A DNA stretch of 64,000 nucleotides from Lycocorax pyrrhopterus obiensis (taxonomy: Eukaryota; Chordata; Aves; Passeriformes; Paradisaeidae), in assembly GCA_014706295.1 (NCBI GenBank), contig JACSVZ010000002.1, forward strand, positions 128,225,431-128,289,430. The letters are read 5' to 3'. The notes beneath the pieces were generated by a model. The model was not told where the DNA came from and searched no databases. It was given only the letters and a program-made list of their open reading frames with translations. The position numbers were made by a program, and so were the translations under genes. The stretch's first letter is position 1. Each line of letters opens with the position of its first letter. Of this stretch, positions 13,109-25,047 are shown one piece after another.

Positions 13109-16100
13109 CCTTTAGCCTACCAGTAGGACATTACCCAAGAAGTTCAACCTCCTATTAGTAAGAAACCGCCTTCTATTTCCTGTTATGTTTCTTTATGGAT
13201 AATTTATACAGTTACAGACTGGATATATATGGACTGTTTCTTTCCCATGTGTTTACTTGGGAAGTTCCAAAAGGAACCATATTTGTCTTAATTCGTGTTC
13301 AGCTGTGCTAAATAAGGCTTTTCTTGGTCTTCCCTAGTAGTTCTTTCAGCATTTCTTTCAATTCATCTTTCTCAAACACAGATGAGCAAAACAGTATTCA
13401 GTACTTCAAACTCACTGTCCCCAGTGCCCTATTTAATGGCTTTAATATTTTTTATCATTACTTTAAATACATAAAAGGAAAAAGTACACTTTTTTCACGA
13501 CTATGCATAATCACTAGAAACAAGGGAACCTTTCCACTAAGATTTCCAGATGATTATATCACTGGTTGTGAATTAGCTGGTCATCAAGGTGCACAGTTTT
13601 TTGATACTACTTTGACCATAGACAAAAAATGGTGAAGAAACATAATTAGCTTACCCAGCATCTAAATGTTATTCCTTTTATCTTCAGATTTATGGATTGG
13701 ATTTTGCTCCCAGTTACAAGGATAAGGATCTGAAATAACTGCTAAATTCGGTAGTGTGATACCTGTCCCAAATTTCCACCATGAGAAAATCCAACCTTCC
13801 TACTCATGGTCTCTTGACTGTAGGAAGTGTTTCTCTTCAGACTAAAAATTACCTGAAAGGTAGCTGAACAATGCAAAAAACTTAACTAAACTATGCTTCT
13901 AATTTCTCTTTTTTCATTAGTGACAGAAATAAGATGAGGAAGACAATCCTCTGTGGGATACATTTTTTCTGCTTTTGTAAGAGTCAAAATGTTTTATTCT
14001 TCCTCTCTGAGGAATACATGAAAGCACTTCCCTCTTTGTCCTTCTCACGATGATTACTCATTAGAATTTGATAATTTTCTCTACACAAACACGAGTTATA
14101 TTTCCTTCTTCCATTAAACCATTTGAATAGAAGCTCTTTCATGGAATATATATGCTATGAGGTCTGTGGTTTTCCAAGCTGCCTATCAAGACACACAGAG
14201 CCTCCTGTATTACAGACATGAGTCTGACTTTCTTGTAACTCTACCAAATGTTTCCATCTGGTATTGTACTTAACAGGTGGGTTTTCTGAGACACTTCACA
14301 CTATGAAGTATGTTAAGGATTGTACCTTCAGTTCTATTTGATTTGCAATTTATTCAATGTTTCTCTGTGCATTCTAGTTTGCACAGTCCTCATCTATTCC
14401 AGAAAAGACAGGACTGCAGCCTATCTTTCCTGTAAAAGTATTTCTTCAGAGACAACCCTACTAGTCATTTCACTCCACTTCTTTCCACCGTTCAGTAGGC
14501 AAAACACCACTGTACTGTACCTGAACATTATGGAAAAGGCTGTGCAAAAAAGGAACTGCATTCGGGTTTTGTTGTACCTTCCACACGTATGAAAGGCAAC
14601 CTCATTGCTCACTGAAGACAGTGTAAAATACCTCTAAAAATAAATGGATTTAAACTATTGTAGTTATTATTCATAAAGTAACTCAGCCTGCAGGTGTGAT
14701 CAGACCTACAGAGGCCACTGGATTGAAATTAAAACTGATTGAGAAGCTGAGGGAAACCTACAAAGGGCATGAATCCTTCTTACGCTTCCTAATCTGTTCA
14801 ATCTGCATGTTATATGGAATAAAGACTCTTCCTAAACTCAGTTGACATGTGTCTTGGCTTTGCAAAGTGTTCAACAGCAGTACTGGCTTATGGCACTTGC
14901 TGGCCTGAGTTTTGCCACACATTTCAGTGCCTGCAGTGTGCTGTCCCAGCTTTGATGTGTATTAGCTTAGTTTGTGCATGCAGCCAGATAATGAAGCAGA
15001 TCAGGGAGTTCATTCAACTCACAAACTGCTCAGCACATCTTTTACTTCAAGCTGGATCAAAATAGCACACAAACAGCTGTGCCATCCCAGAGGATGGTGT
15101 ACTATACACTGTGACATGGTGGCAGGAACAAGGAGAGAGAAGTAAATGTTAAAGGTCACTTTGTAATGTTGAACTGTACCCTCTGCATATCTGGTTGCAG
15201 GTGCACCAATATATTAGACAACGTGAATAGGAACTGGAATTCAATGGTATGCTCACTCCGTTACAACTGTCGTTACAACAGTCCCAGACACAGTTTGTGC
15301 CCACGGTCGCTCTATCCCGAGTAATTCCTACACATGGCTCAAGAGGGAACTGAAAATTGCTCAGAGCAATTTTCCATAAGCAGTGCAAGCAGCCAGTGTG
15401 TTTTAGGGACAAAAGAGTTTAACAGTACCATTAGGGTTATTCGATGCAAGTTGACCTATGTGCCAGAATGCAGTACAATACTTGCTTAACCTACAAGTGC
15501 AGATGTGAATCACCAGCCCAAACTCTCACCCTTCACCTGTTAGAACAGAAGCCTGTAGAGATTATTCTTACACATCTCCACTCAATGCCTGCAAAAGGCC
15601 TCACTTACATTCTACTTTGACTTAAAACTTCTCCCTGCTCTTCAGTTCACATTGACTGCAGGTCCCTCAGGCCAGGTATAAACTGACAGCTGCAGACTCA
15701 TTCTGCCTGTGATGTGAACTGGTAAGGTGCAAGCAGGAGATGCATTGCCATAGTACACAGCATCATGGCCAAGTTAATCAGTGCTAATAAGAGACAGGTC
15801 AACACAAGCACTGTGCTCAAGAGGCCCAGAGCTGAAGGGTTTAATGCACACTCTGAGCTCAGACTTACTCAAAACGGCTTCAGTAAATCTGGGCCATGCT
15901 CTTACCAGTATGCTGTAACCTTGAGCCGAAGGGACCATGTCTAATGCTGAGACACTGTTTCATTCCATATGCTAGTTCATTATCCAGCTCCTCTCTGTTT
16001 TGACTGCCAACAAATGATGATGTTTTTCAACACTTCTCCACTAGGAACTGAATGCACAAACATCGCATCATAAATGCCACCCAACATCTGCCAGGCAGTT

Positions 16101-19100
16101 ACCATCTTCCCATGACTACCACCTAGGCTGAACCTGAGCAAGTGATTTACTGACAATCTGTGTCACATCCTCTTACCTATCACACCCTCGATCATCCAAA
16201 CACCAATGCTTATGAATGGCCCACAGGTATTCAGTTAAAATACCACAGGAAAATTATTTCTAACAAAAAACCCCCTATGCATTCTAAAATTACTGTTACT
16301 TAGTTAATGAAAAATCAAACATTGCAACTGAGGATATCAGTTTTGCTACACATCTTACAGCACGAATGCAAATATGCTGATAATGATGAGATATTCACAG
16401 AAAATAAATGAAGGAAAAGCCAGGCTTCTCCACCTTTCCTATTTAACAGGCAGTCAAAATTCTTGAAAATACTATTGTTTACTATATGAGTTAGTCTAGA
16501 ACAGTATCAGTAGCTTAGCTGAGCAAAATTCCCTCAATTGGTCTCATAGTAAATAGGGTATCTATGTAACTGAGGTAATGACAAGGACCAGATTTCAAGT
16601 AAACTATTTCAGAAATTAAGCAACAGATTAGTGACTTGCCTTATATTATCTGTAAATCTATTAACTGAGACCAGAGGGCTCAATCAGGGCAAATTAGTTT
16701 TCCCACATTACACTTACTGTAGAGCTCTTCGTTCACTTCATGGTGCTTTTCTGTACTGATTCAACTACTACAAGAACGAAAAATCTCAAAATAACTTTGA
16801 ATGTGTGAATACTTCGAATAGTGCTTATTTTAATCAGCCTTTACCATCAAGTAAGAGCAAAAGTCAGTCACCTGATGTTTGAGATTTCTGTAATTGTAAT
16901 TCAAATCAAGCAACTGCCTTTTCTTATTTTCATTCTAGCAGTTTGAGCTTCCTAAGACCATTCTCCTTCTGCCCGGTAAGTTCTTTTCTCATCCAACACT
17001 TAAAGCCTGCAAGCAATATGTAGAGCCAAGCAGACAATCCCATAAATAGTTTAAGACCTTGAAAAGCACAATGTAGCCAGTTCCTAGCTTTCTTCCAAAA
17101 TAAGGCATAATACAAGCAAAAGCTTCCATGAAAAAGAAAAATATTTTTAATATAATCCAGTTACAGAAATCCATGACAACATGCAATTAATGGACTGCAT
17201 GATAGCAATCACCAACGTGACTCATTACATTCAATTCATTACAAAATCCAGATGACTATTCTATGGTTATGCTTACACTGAACATGGACATCTAACACAT
17301 TCTTTAAAGGCCATAAATAGGTGCAACACCTGATGAACTACATAATGCACATGGTCACATCCTGAAGCATGAAATACAAAAATCCCTTCAGTTAAACCTC
17401 TTGAATTGCTCCAAGGTGACTCTTATGTTTTTCTTCTTAGACCACTGGCCCTGCAATGCTTGCCAGACTCCTTGCTGCCTTCATTCCTGCTACCCTGGCC
17501 AGGGGAGGAGCAGCAGAGGTTTAACAGAACACCACTTTCCATGGTAGGACAATGGCTGGACAAAACTTAACTGCACCCAAAAAACCCAGCGCTACTTCTC
17601 ATCGCATTGTAGCTAAAGAAATGCAGTAACTATGAATTATGTTCACCTTAAACATCTATCAAGCAGATCGTGAGACATGCATCTGTGCTGGGCATTTCAT
17701 TCTTATGTCTGCTCCACTGCTTTATTATGATGAAATGAGAGGAAATCAGATTTGTAGTTTGCTGCCCAACTCTGCTTGCATTTATGTTGATGTAGTATTA
17801 CCTACAAATATAAGCACATGCACCACACGTAGAGAATATGTATATATGAACACTGTATACATAGAAAAATTATGTCTGAGATTTTTTAGAAATGGGTGTC
17901 TAAAATTAGATTTACATATTTTGCATTAAGATGAGAGTACTTTGAAGTCCAGCTTTCACACATGAGCTAAGATTTTCAAAGCCTGGTGAAAGAATTTCGA
18001 AAAATGTTAAACTGCTCTGCCTCTGAATGTAATCTATACATGCTTATATGTGTCTATAGCGAAAATTTTATGTATTTTGTAAAGGATTGCAAGAGCTTTT
18101 TCTCAGTTGATTTTGACTGCAGAAATGAATTCATTGAAGAATTGATCAGAAGCTGAGAGTAAGTACACACACAAATATGTAACATTGCAACAGCCCTGTA
18201 GACACTGGATACCTTACAGGAATTGCAAGTGCTTGAAATAACACCATGCTGAAAGGCAGTTCAGCAACTGGAAACATGTCAAATTTCACTCTCATTTACA
18301 CCTATACGAAATTCGTAGCAACTCACTGAGTGGAATGGTGATATTGTTGATGAGATTAAAATAAGAGCAGACTATGAGCCTCCATCTGTATAAAAGTACT
18401 AAACAAGTGTAGTATGAATGTATAGTAAAAATAGTATAATCAAACAAGCTCAAAGAAACTTTTGCTGTGGAGAGGGGATGGGAGCCAAGGGTTTAGATAC
18501 ACAACCTTTCTCCTTAGCTTCTCTTCGAGGTGTGTGAACGCATTCCCGCAGTCCTCTGGATCTGCAGCCACCCCTCCCATTCTTGCTCAGACTGAGTCCA
18601 CGTCTGCCCAACAAATGGAAACTAAATAATATCCACAGAAACGTAAGTACATATCCAGATCTACCATCACCTTTTATGCTCTAAGCCAAGGCAATAAAAC
18701 AAGGCAATAGCTCTGCTGCGTTCGACTTAAAAAATATGTGACCACAAACTGCATGTGCTTAAAATCCATCATCAGTCTTTACAGAACATATTTAAAAACA
18801 TTGCAATCATCACAAAATGTGGATTAAATTAGTATAGCCAGACTAGGCTTTACTTCACAGAAGTGTTTTCCTCAGCTGCTCCCACTTTAGTTTCCAAGAA
18901 GTGATTCCACTGGCATAAAATTAAAATCAAAACAGCACTAACTGACCAAAAGATGTAGTTCATTTTTTTGTGACACCAAAATTCATTCTTCATAAAATCT
19001 CCTCCCAAGAAAAGGGACTACACACGGTATCAGTGGCCTATCACTGCGAAGTATGAAACTCAGATTCCAAAACTTGCCAACAGTCACATATAATAGCAAA

Positions 19101-22100
19101 GGAGGGCTTTTTTTCCTACATCTCTTTATTACATGCTTAATAGATTTTTATTAGAAAAATTAAAGTGAGGAAATGTAGTGTTTCATATGCAAAAAAAAAA
19201 GGGTACACTAGAATTGCCTATTTCTTGGGGGGTTTTTTCACTATAAATAAACAGTAGGAGAAGACTTTCCTTTTTGTCTCAACTTAGTCAGTATTTGTTT
19301 CTGTACTTTTCCCCTCCCTTCCTTTCCTATTTACAGTAAATAGGTGATTGACATTAAAATAGGGGGAAAAAGATAAGACTAGTTAAAAAAATAGACTGAA
19401 GCATTTTTTTATTCCATTGACATCTGTCCTGCTACATCTTTGCTTATGGCAGAGAAGAGAAATCTCAATGATGTAGATGTTGCCTTCTGGTTCTGTGCCT
19501 TTTCTTAACAGACAAAAGATAGAGGAATTGCTGTTTTGTGACAAATAGTGAAATTCTGAAATTTTCAGTACAGATTCAGTCCAAACATTTTTTGCTGTTG
19601 CTGTTATTTCAGAAATTATATCTAAAATTTTCATGCTGGTAACAAGCATTTCCTGATCCCAAACAAAACAAACACATTTCACTTCAAAGTATGCAAGGTA
19701 TTTCAAAGAAAAGTATCAAAATGTAACATTTTCCCTCTTTTTAAGCTGAAATGGAAGGCTGATAGTGGCCAGGTTCTTTTTGAGTATGCAATGGCACTAC
19801 TCAGGACAAGGAAGGTGGAGGCACACTAACTCCATAAAACCACAGAGAAGATAAACAGTAATAGAAAACATAGAAAAGGTGAGGTGGTAGAGAGTAAAGA
19901 CAACTCCTTTAGCAGTAGGGCAGGCGGAAATGGCAATCTGCCACAAGAAGGGCTTCTCTCTGGAGACAAGAAGGCAATAGGTCCATGCCCCAGCTGGTAG
20001 CTGGAAGTGGGAGCCCCAGAGATGTTCGTGCTGCCACTGGTTCCCAAGCTTTTCTCCATCTCAGGGCTACAGTGAGAGCAGAACCTTTGCCCCAGGACAA
20101 GGCACCTTTCTTCTGGACAAGTCACCAGTCTGCACACCAAGGAATTTTTAAAAGGCCCAACTTTACCCACAAAGTTTTATCTGTTAGTTCATGTGGGCAG
20201 TGCTCTCCCCACTCCTGCGCTGCCACAGCAGGATTCAGGACTCCTACCCAGTCCCCTTCCCTGCCCCATTGCTCCACATGTGCGATGCCAACAAGCACCA
20301 CCTCCATCACCAAGTCACCGTGCTCACTCTACCATCTTGTGCTTACCAAAACAAGAAAAGAAAGCATTTTCATTCATAACTTTTACTCCTTCCCAGGAGA
20401 TGTGAGGAGCCCCATTTGCTCCAGAGAACCCCTGGGCTATGCCTACACAAGCTCCAGCTCCTGAAAGATCAAGCTGGCAAGTCAGGAGATACAGAGCAGA
20501 CAATAGGCAGACCTTCGAGTCTACAAATTGAAGGTTGAATGATTGGCAAACAACCTCTCCTCATGAAAAATTATGCTACAGCAACACAATAGTAATGGGA
20601 GCCAAAAGTATGTCTATTCCTGATTTGTAGACCAGGTTTTAGTTATGCTATAATCCTCTCAGTATGCCTGCTTAGGATCCCACAATCACACAAGTCATGA
20701 ATACTACCCACAAATCCTGCGGCTTCCATGCCGAGCAAGCGACACACCAGATGAAGAAGGATGGAAAATATACATGTGGAATTGTTCTGGGAACTTAAAG
20801 CACACATAACAGTAAACAAAGCAAATATGGTAGAAAACCTGTTGCTATTTTCACAGCATTTGTGGAGCAAAGCTGCATAAATGCAGAAGGATGCATACTG
20901 CCTCACACCTTTCCTCAGATTCCAGCAAATTAAGCACAGCAGCACAAACAGCAGCAGGGAGAAGGAAACGCTCTGCCGAAGAGCTATCCTGTTTACTGCT
21001 GCACTACAGGTATATATTTGGGTATGTGAGCCAGAGATGAATAAGAAGTGTTAACATTACTTTTCCTCATGTCTCTTCCACAGCCTTGGCTGCTCATGGA
21101 GATTTGAACAGGGAGAGATTCCCTTGGTGCCATCCTCCCTCTTCCAGGCACAGCTGAAGCCAGTTTGAAAAGGCTGCTCTGGTTGTCCCCTGTCCACTTG
21201 GGGATCGGCTTCACAAAGCCACTGCCAGTTTGGTCTGATAACTAAAAGACTGCCTCTGCTCCCCACTGAGAAGGCAGTGCCACTGTCAGATACTGGAGCA
21301 CTCGCTCAAGTGGCACTACAGACAAATTTTGGCTGGTGGCAGGAGAGATGGCTGAAAGCCAGCTGACAGAGAAGAGCAGTACCAATCTCTGTGCTGGGGG
21401 AATCCCCTGAAAATGCTACTGAAGCAAACAGCAACCGCTAGCGGCACAGAGGCAAACAAGACACAAGTGATCCTGTTCTCCTGGAGAAGAGAAAAAGGCA
21501 AGCGGCTGAACTGAAGTAATCAACACGAACTTGAACCATGGCACAGGGCAAACATGTGGCACGCCGTATGGAAACTCAGCACAAAACAGAAAGCTTGGAA
21601 CAAAATGAAATTAAAAATCTGCTTTTATTTCAAATTACTCCACTAAACATCTAACTGAAGATTCTGTTGAAGTTGATATGACTTTGTGACATGTTGTTCC
21701 TTGAAGGCTGCCATTTTCCATCAAAAAAAAGGTATGAAAACCATTTCAATCTGGTTACCTTCTATCCAGCAAGGCTAGAAAACATTAAGTTGCAAGCTAA
21801 AAAATAACATCACACCATTAGTCAGCAGGAGATAGCTGTTCAGCCAGCATTTATGATAATGTTTTCAACAATCCATAGATACCAAATGCCTGGAAAAGAA
21901 GGCCGGCAATCACTCCAAGCATGGATTTTGAGCTTTAAATGCATTTGATAATTTCTTTTTTTTTAAAGACAAGCCCTGTGCAGCCTCACTTTGTTTACTG
22001 TTTCTAGATATAATCTACCTCAAAAAGGGTGATGAAATATCCATCTCCAAAACAAATGAGCCTGGAGTATTACGGCATTCTGTATTCTGAGGGATCATCT

Positions 22101-22239
22101 GTTGAACAGCTTCACACTAAAACATCCCTGCAAAAGTACCTAAGTTGTCAAATCTAAGTTTTAATGGATGAATGTGTTTAAAAAAAATCTTTGTGTATAA
22201 TTTCTAATAAGTACCTGAATGAAATCAGGCCAAGAAGAA

Positions 22240-22605
22240 TCAAGAGGAGTTAAAATGAAGGATCTAGAGCATCTCTCCTATGAGGAAGGACTGAGAGATC
22301 TGAGTGTTTACCTAGAAGAGTAGGCTCAAGGACTTCATCAGTGTATATAAATACTTGAAGGGAGGGTGCAAAGAGCCAGGCTCTTCTCAGTGATGTCCTG
22401 TCACAGAAACACATAAGAAAAAAAACCTTTTACTTTGAGGATAATCAAACACAGCAAGAGAGGTTGTGAAGTTCCTGTCATTGGAAATACTTAAAAGCCA
22501 TCTGAACATTGTTCTGGGCAACCAGCTCTAGGTGGCCCTAATTGAGAACGGCAGATGGATGAGACGACCTCCACTGGTCCCTGTCAACCTTAACCATCCT
22601 GTGAC
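22240..22605 (+). mobile_element. CR1 LINE fragment (ORF2 3' part and 3' end)
   Basis: This plus-orientation copy begins in the conserved block GAGCATCTCTCCTATGAGG, continues through AGAGATCTGAGTG and ATAAATACTTGAAGGG, then GGTTGTGAAG and the 3' UTR block CCACTGGTCCCTGTCAACC, and stops near a tail-like CATCCTGTGAC. It is moderately diverged with several indels. Confidence 0.9.
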
Positions 22606-24966
22606 AAATGGATGAATTATTACCAGTTACGCAAAACTATATAAGAACAAAAAAATCAAGAAGTAATGACAAAAAAACCCACCAACTTTCATATTCATGA
22701 GGGCAATAGTGGACAATATTTGTCAATAATACACCTATTTGTCCTATAATACACCTAAAGGCATAATGAGACTAGAGGGCTTACTCCACCAAGCTCTGCT
22801 ACCAGGCCTAAAGATAGCCCAAAATGCTTACACATAAAACTCAAACACAACTGCAACACTTAAATTTTCAAACTCCCCCTCTTACATTCATTAAGTTCAG
22901 AGAACTAATTTCCATTGGCAAACGTTATAGCTGTATCAGTGAACGACCACAGTAGGAACTGAAACAACCATTATCAGAGCAAAAGGCAGAGCACAGTCAA
23001 TTTTAGTTCTTGCGCTTCATCCTCTAAGCAATATTACAATCACAGAAACACCTCCTAGGTTATATAGTTTATTTGCCTGCCAGCATGAGAGTCCTCCCTA
23101 CAATAATTTTTAACACTTGCTTTTGCCAAGTTAAGAGCAATGTGTCATGTCTAAAGAAAATGAGCTTATTATGAACCCTCTCCATATTTTGCAGTACCCA
23201 ATGGATGATGCTGCTGCAGTGTATAACGGAACGTGCCAAATTGTTCAGACAACACACCAGGGCAAAACTGGCAAGTCAGCAACATAACAGGATCCCTCTG
23301 AGTGCTGGGCCCCAGTACAAATACTCCTAGTGCCTTGCTGTGGTATGGTGTCCTCTCCCCTGCTCAGGGCACAGCATCAGGACACAGTCCTGGCATCTCA
23401 CAGCTTTGAGAAGTATAACTGTGCCACACAGTAGTCATGTGCAAGAAACAGCACAAGCTGTGAAAGAGTGGGAGGTAATTGAGCCTCCTACTTAAATGAA
23501 GCTTTATACCTGCCCTGGTCTCCCCAGGGATCCAGCTGATCACCACTCTTGCAGCCTGCAGAGGATTTCAAAAAACAACTCCAACCATGGTCACCTGAAA
23601 GTGTTCACAAAAAACCAAAAAAAGCAACTCTAAAGGTGGTGGTTGAAAAACAAGTGACCATGACAAAAAAACAAGTGGAGAAAATGCCACAAAACTGCTA
23701 CAATCATCCTCTATCCAAACACCCAGTTACATAGGATGAGTTGTCCCAAAAACAAGCAGCAGGCCTCCCATTTCTCACCAAACACATTTGGGTGAAATAT
23801 TTGTGGTGTCATCTTCTACTGGGCAACAGTTTCCTTGCAAGGTTTTCTACACAAAACCTAAAAAACCCAAAAGCAGAGAGTTCATATTTTGAAACATTTT
23901 TCTATTGTATCTGCTTCTCATCCATAAAGGCACTCACAAGCTTTCAGCCACGTTTCTCATAAAATGAGCCAAGGAAATCAGCCACACAAACTACCCAAGA
24001 TTAGGAAACATAGACCACTCTATAGCTATCTAAAACAAATAAAATACAAAATAATCCCTTACTTATAACTTGATGAGAAGTTGAAAAGACTACTAAAACA
24101 GTTATATTAAAATAATCAGGCAGCAGTAAAAAAATTAAGACATGACAAAAATAAGACTGCTCACATAATCCTAGCTCTTTCACCATGAGAATGCACATTG
24201 TAAACAACATTTTTTCCCAGATACTCGTTTTCTGCATATTTAAACAGACGTGTGTGCTTAGCAACTGTAAAATAAAGTAATTTACTTAAATAACTGAGTG
24301 CAGATTAAGGTATTTCATTTTATATATAAACTTTTAAAATACTGTGACTTCTATATTATTTAACATACAGAGACAGAATCCTCATATATGGATTTCAAAA
24401 ATAACTCACCTTTGCATTTAAGCAAAGAAAGAGGGATTTCAGTTTGCTATGTAAGTATCTATGTGAAGGTACCTGTGTGCATGTACATACTTTGTATACA
24501 TGTTAACTTTATATGTAGCAGGCAATGACAGAAAAAGTCCTAAGAAAAGAAATTAACACGTTTAAAATATCCATTAGTGTGAGAATAAACGTAGTTATAC
24601 AATGCAAAAGTCTGTAACATTCAGTGTATCAAAAATTGTTATGAATGAGGAAAGTATCTTGTTAGAAATGCCCATATATGAAATTAGAGACAAAGAGGAA
24701 AATCAGGAAAGTTCCAACAGTTCAGAAACATTGTGAAACCACTTCACTACAGTATTTCACTAGTGTTCCCAAACACAGAGCATATACTTTATCTAAAGTC
24801 ACTCAAAATAGTCTACATAAAGCCCAATGAATTACTTGACAGCATATACAAAATGAAGTTTTTGAAGAGGAATGCTACATTTTGTTACACTAGTGGGCCT
24901 TGCTGGGGGAAAAAAAAAGTAGTAGGGTTTTTTTTAAGCACACAAACTTTTCTTTCAAACTCTTAC
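22606..24966. other. Intron after the first TRIQK coding exon, near part
   Basis: Sequence immediately downstream of the coding exon on the minus strand. The donor at 24966 is clear. No further exon or repeat is recognised. The part near 23280-23560 is GC-richer without a known element. Confidence 0.6.
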
Positions 24967-25027
24967 CTATTTGTTTCCTGTATTGGTCAACAGGAGTCCT
25001 TGATGTAGAGGCATCTTTTCTACCCAT
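24967..25027 (-). CDS. TRIQK: TRIQK, first coding exon (N-terminus only)
   Basis: This exon encodes the start of TRIQK, a vertebrate protein of about 86 residues with three QxxK/R motifs and one C-terminal membrane segment, reported at the endoplasmic reticulum. The ATG is at 25027-25025. The 20 complete codons begin MGRKDAS and end VDQYRKQI, then one base of the next Gly codon, so the intron is phase 1. QYRK is the first QxxK motif. The donor GTAAGA starts at 24966. From memory, the start MGRKDA and the block PVDQYRKQIG match mammalian TRIQK. Residues 7-11 differ: STSRT here against about ATIKL in human. The rest of the protein is not visible at lower coordinates and probably lies outside the window. 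I am confident of the identity because start, motif and splice phase agree. Confidence 0.9.
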
Positions 25028-25047
25028 TGTTTTCAATCCAAAAATCA
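24967..25047 (-). other. TRIQK: TRIQK exon 2 including 5' UTR part and splice sites
   Basis: The whole exon is 81 bases. On the minus strand it follows a run of T and the acceptor CTGACAG (25054-25048) and begins TGATTTTTGG. It has 20 bases of 5' UTR before the ATG and ends at ATAG before GTAAGA. The context of the ATG is AACAATGG, with G at +4, which is adequate for initiation. Exon number 2 is an inference: it assumes one non-coding first exon in the CpG island and no other UTR exons in between. Confidence 0.85.

Larger units (their letters stand above)
10080..22239. other. Long intronic stretch, mostly unassigned
   Basis: This 12-kb stretch holds only the microsatellite and homopolymer runs listed separately. 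Two GC-richer blocks, 15060-15900 and 19800-21500, have several overlapping open frames on both strands, the longest 159 residues at 19985-20464. None has recognisable protein features or splice-site support. Old LTR or other repeat remnants are possible but not identified. Confidence 0.5.

Noticed and set aside
19985..20464. 159-residue plus-strand frame
   Set aside because: There are competing frames on both strands over the same bases, and no recognisable motifs or flanking splice sites. It is a chance frame in a GC-richer block.
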